DNA of 64,000 nt. Origin: Solenopsis invicta. Its lineage: Eukaryota > Arthropoda > Insecta > Hymenoptera > Formicidae. A program made the translations under genes and the position numbers. The notes under the pieces are model-generated. The model made no database searches. It worked only from the letters and a program-made list of their open reading frames with translations, and had not been told where the DNA came from. Position 1 is the first letter of the stretch. Each line of letters opens with the position of its first letter. Where the stretch lies: assembly GCF_016802725.1 (NCBI RefSeq), contig NC_052671.1, positions 1,427,001 to 1,491,000 on the forward strand, given 5' to 3'. Positions 62,641 to 64,000 of the stretch are shown here, piece by piece.

Positions 62641-63052
62641 TGACCCAATTAGAATAAGTTTTCGCTTCGGCTATTATAAGCCAATGTTATTAAAAGAAAA
62701 TTAAGCAAATTTTTATACCGACTTTCGTAGAGGGTGAGAAGAAATGCGGTTTTAAGTACTTTGGCTTGAGGCAACAGGAGAAAGGGTGTTTCCTTAGACG
62801 TTACCGGAACTGCCTCTTGTTTACAGTGGGAAACAAAGTTTACGCGGTCGGGATTAATCTTCGAGCAAGGCGTCCGTGGGGTCTCCAAACGGCGTCAGGA
62901 TCAGCAAGATCCCTAATGAATCTAGGCAAAGGACCCTCGAGAGTCGGCATCTTGACTTTTGAGAGGGCGCAGCCAACTTCGATGTTGGTCTCGTGGTAGC
63001 CAAGACTTGGTCCTGAGTTTCCAACGAGCCAAGGAATACCTCCCATGTTACA
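62641..63052 (-). mobile_element. Probable solo or truncated LTR
   Basis: On the minus strand the segment starts TGTAACATGGGAGG at 63052, a Ty3/gypsy-style LTR opening. It is GC-balanced with frames open in several registers for about 300 bp, then has a TATA box (GTATAAAAATTTG, about 62711-62723) followed by AT-rich sequence. The 3' end is unclear: ..TGGGTCA at 62641 is a candidate CA end, but no target duplication was found. No reverse transcriptase, protease or second LTR is in the window. An alternative is a promoter patch unrelated to retroelements. Confidence 0.35.
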
Positions 63053-63760
63053 TGAACTTTCGAAAATTCGCATCTACCCACGCATCTGTAACTGCATAGA
63101 AAGCTGCAGATTCTCTACTGTATTCGCAAACTAATATATTTCTCTCATGCTTTATTAATTAATCTTTCTATCTCTAGGATGATAATCATTACATTTTTTA
63201 CTATACTTGTTAATTCATGTCATTAGCGCTAATAGCTCTATTTAACTATAAACGATTGATTTTTATCGTACAAATTTTAAATGACATTAAATTTTGATTA
63301 GTAGTTAATCATCTCTATTATTTTTACACACAAACGTAGATAATTGAAAATTATCATACACACGCATGCACTAGTCTCAATTTAGAATGCTAATTGATAA
63401 TGCTTTCGCGTACGCTTTATAGACCGCATCCAACGTAATTATAGTTATACTTGTTGACCACGTCCATTTTCACCATGATGGTTACGAGTTGGTAGCATTA
63501 TGGTTGACCAAACGATTTGATGTAGCAACCACAGATGCAACCGCAGATTGATGTTAATATCCATTTGGTTTTGCAGTAGTTAGTAACGCGGTCGCGCAGG
63601 CGGTTATAAGCTTCTTAAATACAATATTTTTTTTTTCAAAATATCGTTACTTTAACTTAACTAAATATCAACAGCATTAATACAAGAATATAAACATGTT
63701 TTCTTTTTAGCACTTTAACGTATCATAGAAAACATCAGAGATGATTATAACGATGCCTAT
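63053..63760. other. AT-rich then mixed stretch
   Basis: AT-rich to 63400, then a mixed patch to 63620 with ggttgacc and gcaaccgcag words. No frame of note. Confidence 0.45.
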
Positions 63761-64000
63761 AAATAAACGAAGGTACATCAAACAAAGTGACAAAGCGCGT
63801 GTGACGATCAAATTCACGGGAGTTTCTCGCGCGTAAATAAATGGTGGCGGAGCATGGAATTATCGGTTCCGTGCTGCCACCGCCAACACCGTAGGCAGAT
63901 AGCGTATATTCCATGGCTCTGGTCGCGAGGGTCTTCATCTTTCCTTCGTCTCGCCGCCCACTCGCGAAGCATGCCCAGGTACGTCGAAGTAACGAGGGGC
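63761..64000. other. CpG patch with strong hairpin, cut by window end
   Basis: GGTGGC (63843-63848) and AGCATGGAA (63851-63859) pair with TTCCGTGCT (63867-63875) and GCCACC (63876-63881): 15 pairs including one G-U, a 2-base bulge and a 7-base loop. The GC-rich patch runs off the right edge, so a gene or promoter may begin just outside. As RNA the hairpin would be stable; short for a typical pre-miRNA. Confidence 0.4.

Noticed and set aside
1..64000. CRISPR arrays, operons or prophage
   Set aside because: No regularly spaced identical repeats and no bacterial-style gene organisation; the DNA is eukaryotic in character.

Overview
The window reads as eukaryotic, non-coding-dominated DNA. It is an AT-rich sea broken about every 1-2 kb by short, CpG-containing GC-balanced patches, with long pure (GA)n/(CT)n and (TA)n microsatellites, a Harbinger/MITE-type element, a probable LTR fragment and eukaryotic splice-signal combinations. 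This texture fits an insect, most plausibly a hymenopteran such as an ant. That assignment is inference; no gene confirms it. Nothing looks prokaryotic: there are no operons, no long ORFs and no Shine-Dalgarno-led genes. The longest open frame is about 156 codons and lies in a CpG-rich patch open in several frames.

No complete protein-coding gene, tRNA, rRNA or known conserved insect miRNA was recognised. The simplest reading is intergenic sequence and/or the interior of very long introns. The best evidence for a transcribed gene is on the minus strand near 18.2-18.3 kb: branch-point CTAAC, then TTTCAG joined directly to GTAAGT, then a 57-bp open segment. This is the layout of a recursive splice site or recursive-splicing exon. 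Weaker coding candidates on the minus strand are a decayed ~105-codon frame with one stop (40.68-41.0 kb), a possible terminal exon (55.11-55.26 kb), a 70-codon ATG frame (47.42-47.63 kb) and a short frame ending at a donor (49.16-49.34 kb). On the plus strand there is a possible 112-bp exon at 28.70-28.81 kb.

Layout: 0-6.4 kb is mostly AT-rich with a patch at 4.2-4.46 kb carrying CTCF-like and E2F-like sites. 6.4-9.2 kb holds GC patches and small hairpins. 9.46-9.85 kb is a nested hairpin element. 10-18 kb alternates AT-rich DNA with patches. 18.2 kb is the splice-signal locus. 19-24.3 kb is the densest run of patches, with a hairpin cluster (22.74-23.23 kb) and a CRE/CTCF-like cluster (23.64-23.78 kb). 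25.86-26.13 kb is a MITE. 26.3-39.4 kb has many patches, including a broad one at 28.7-29.6 kb. 39.4-54 kb is mainly AT-rich, with structured patches at 41.2, 44.2-44.6 and 46.5-47.6 kb. 56.4-58.3 kb is the largest CpG-rich, promoter-like block. 62.7-63.05 kb is a probable minus-strand LTR fragment, and a strong 15-bp hairpin lies at 63.84-63.88 kb.

The patches are the likely functional units (enhancers, promoters, structured RNAs or boundary elements), but sequence alone cannot prove it. Motif calls are consensus matches made by eye. Conservation and RNA evidence would be decisive.
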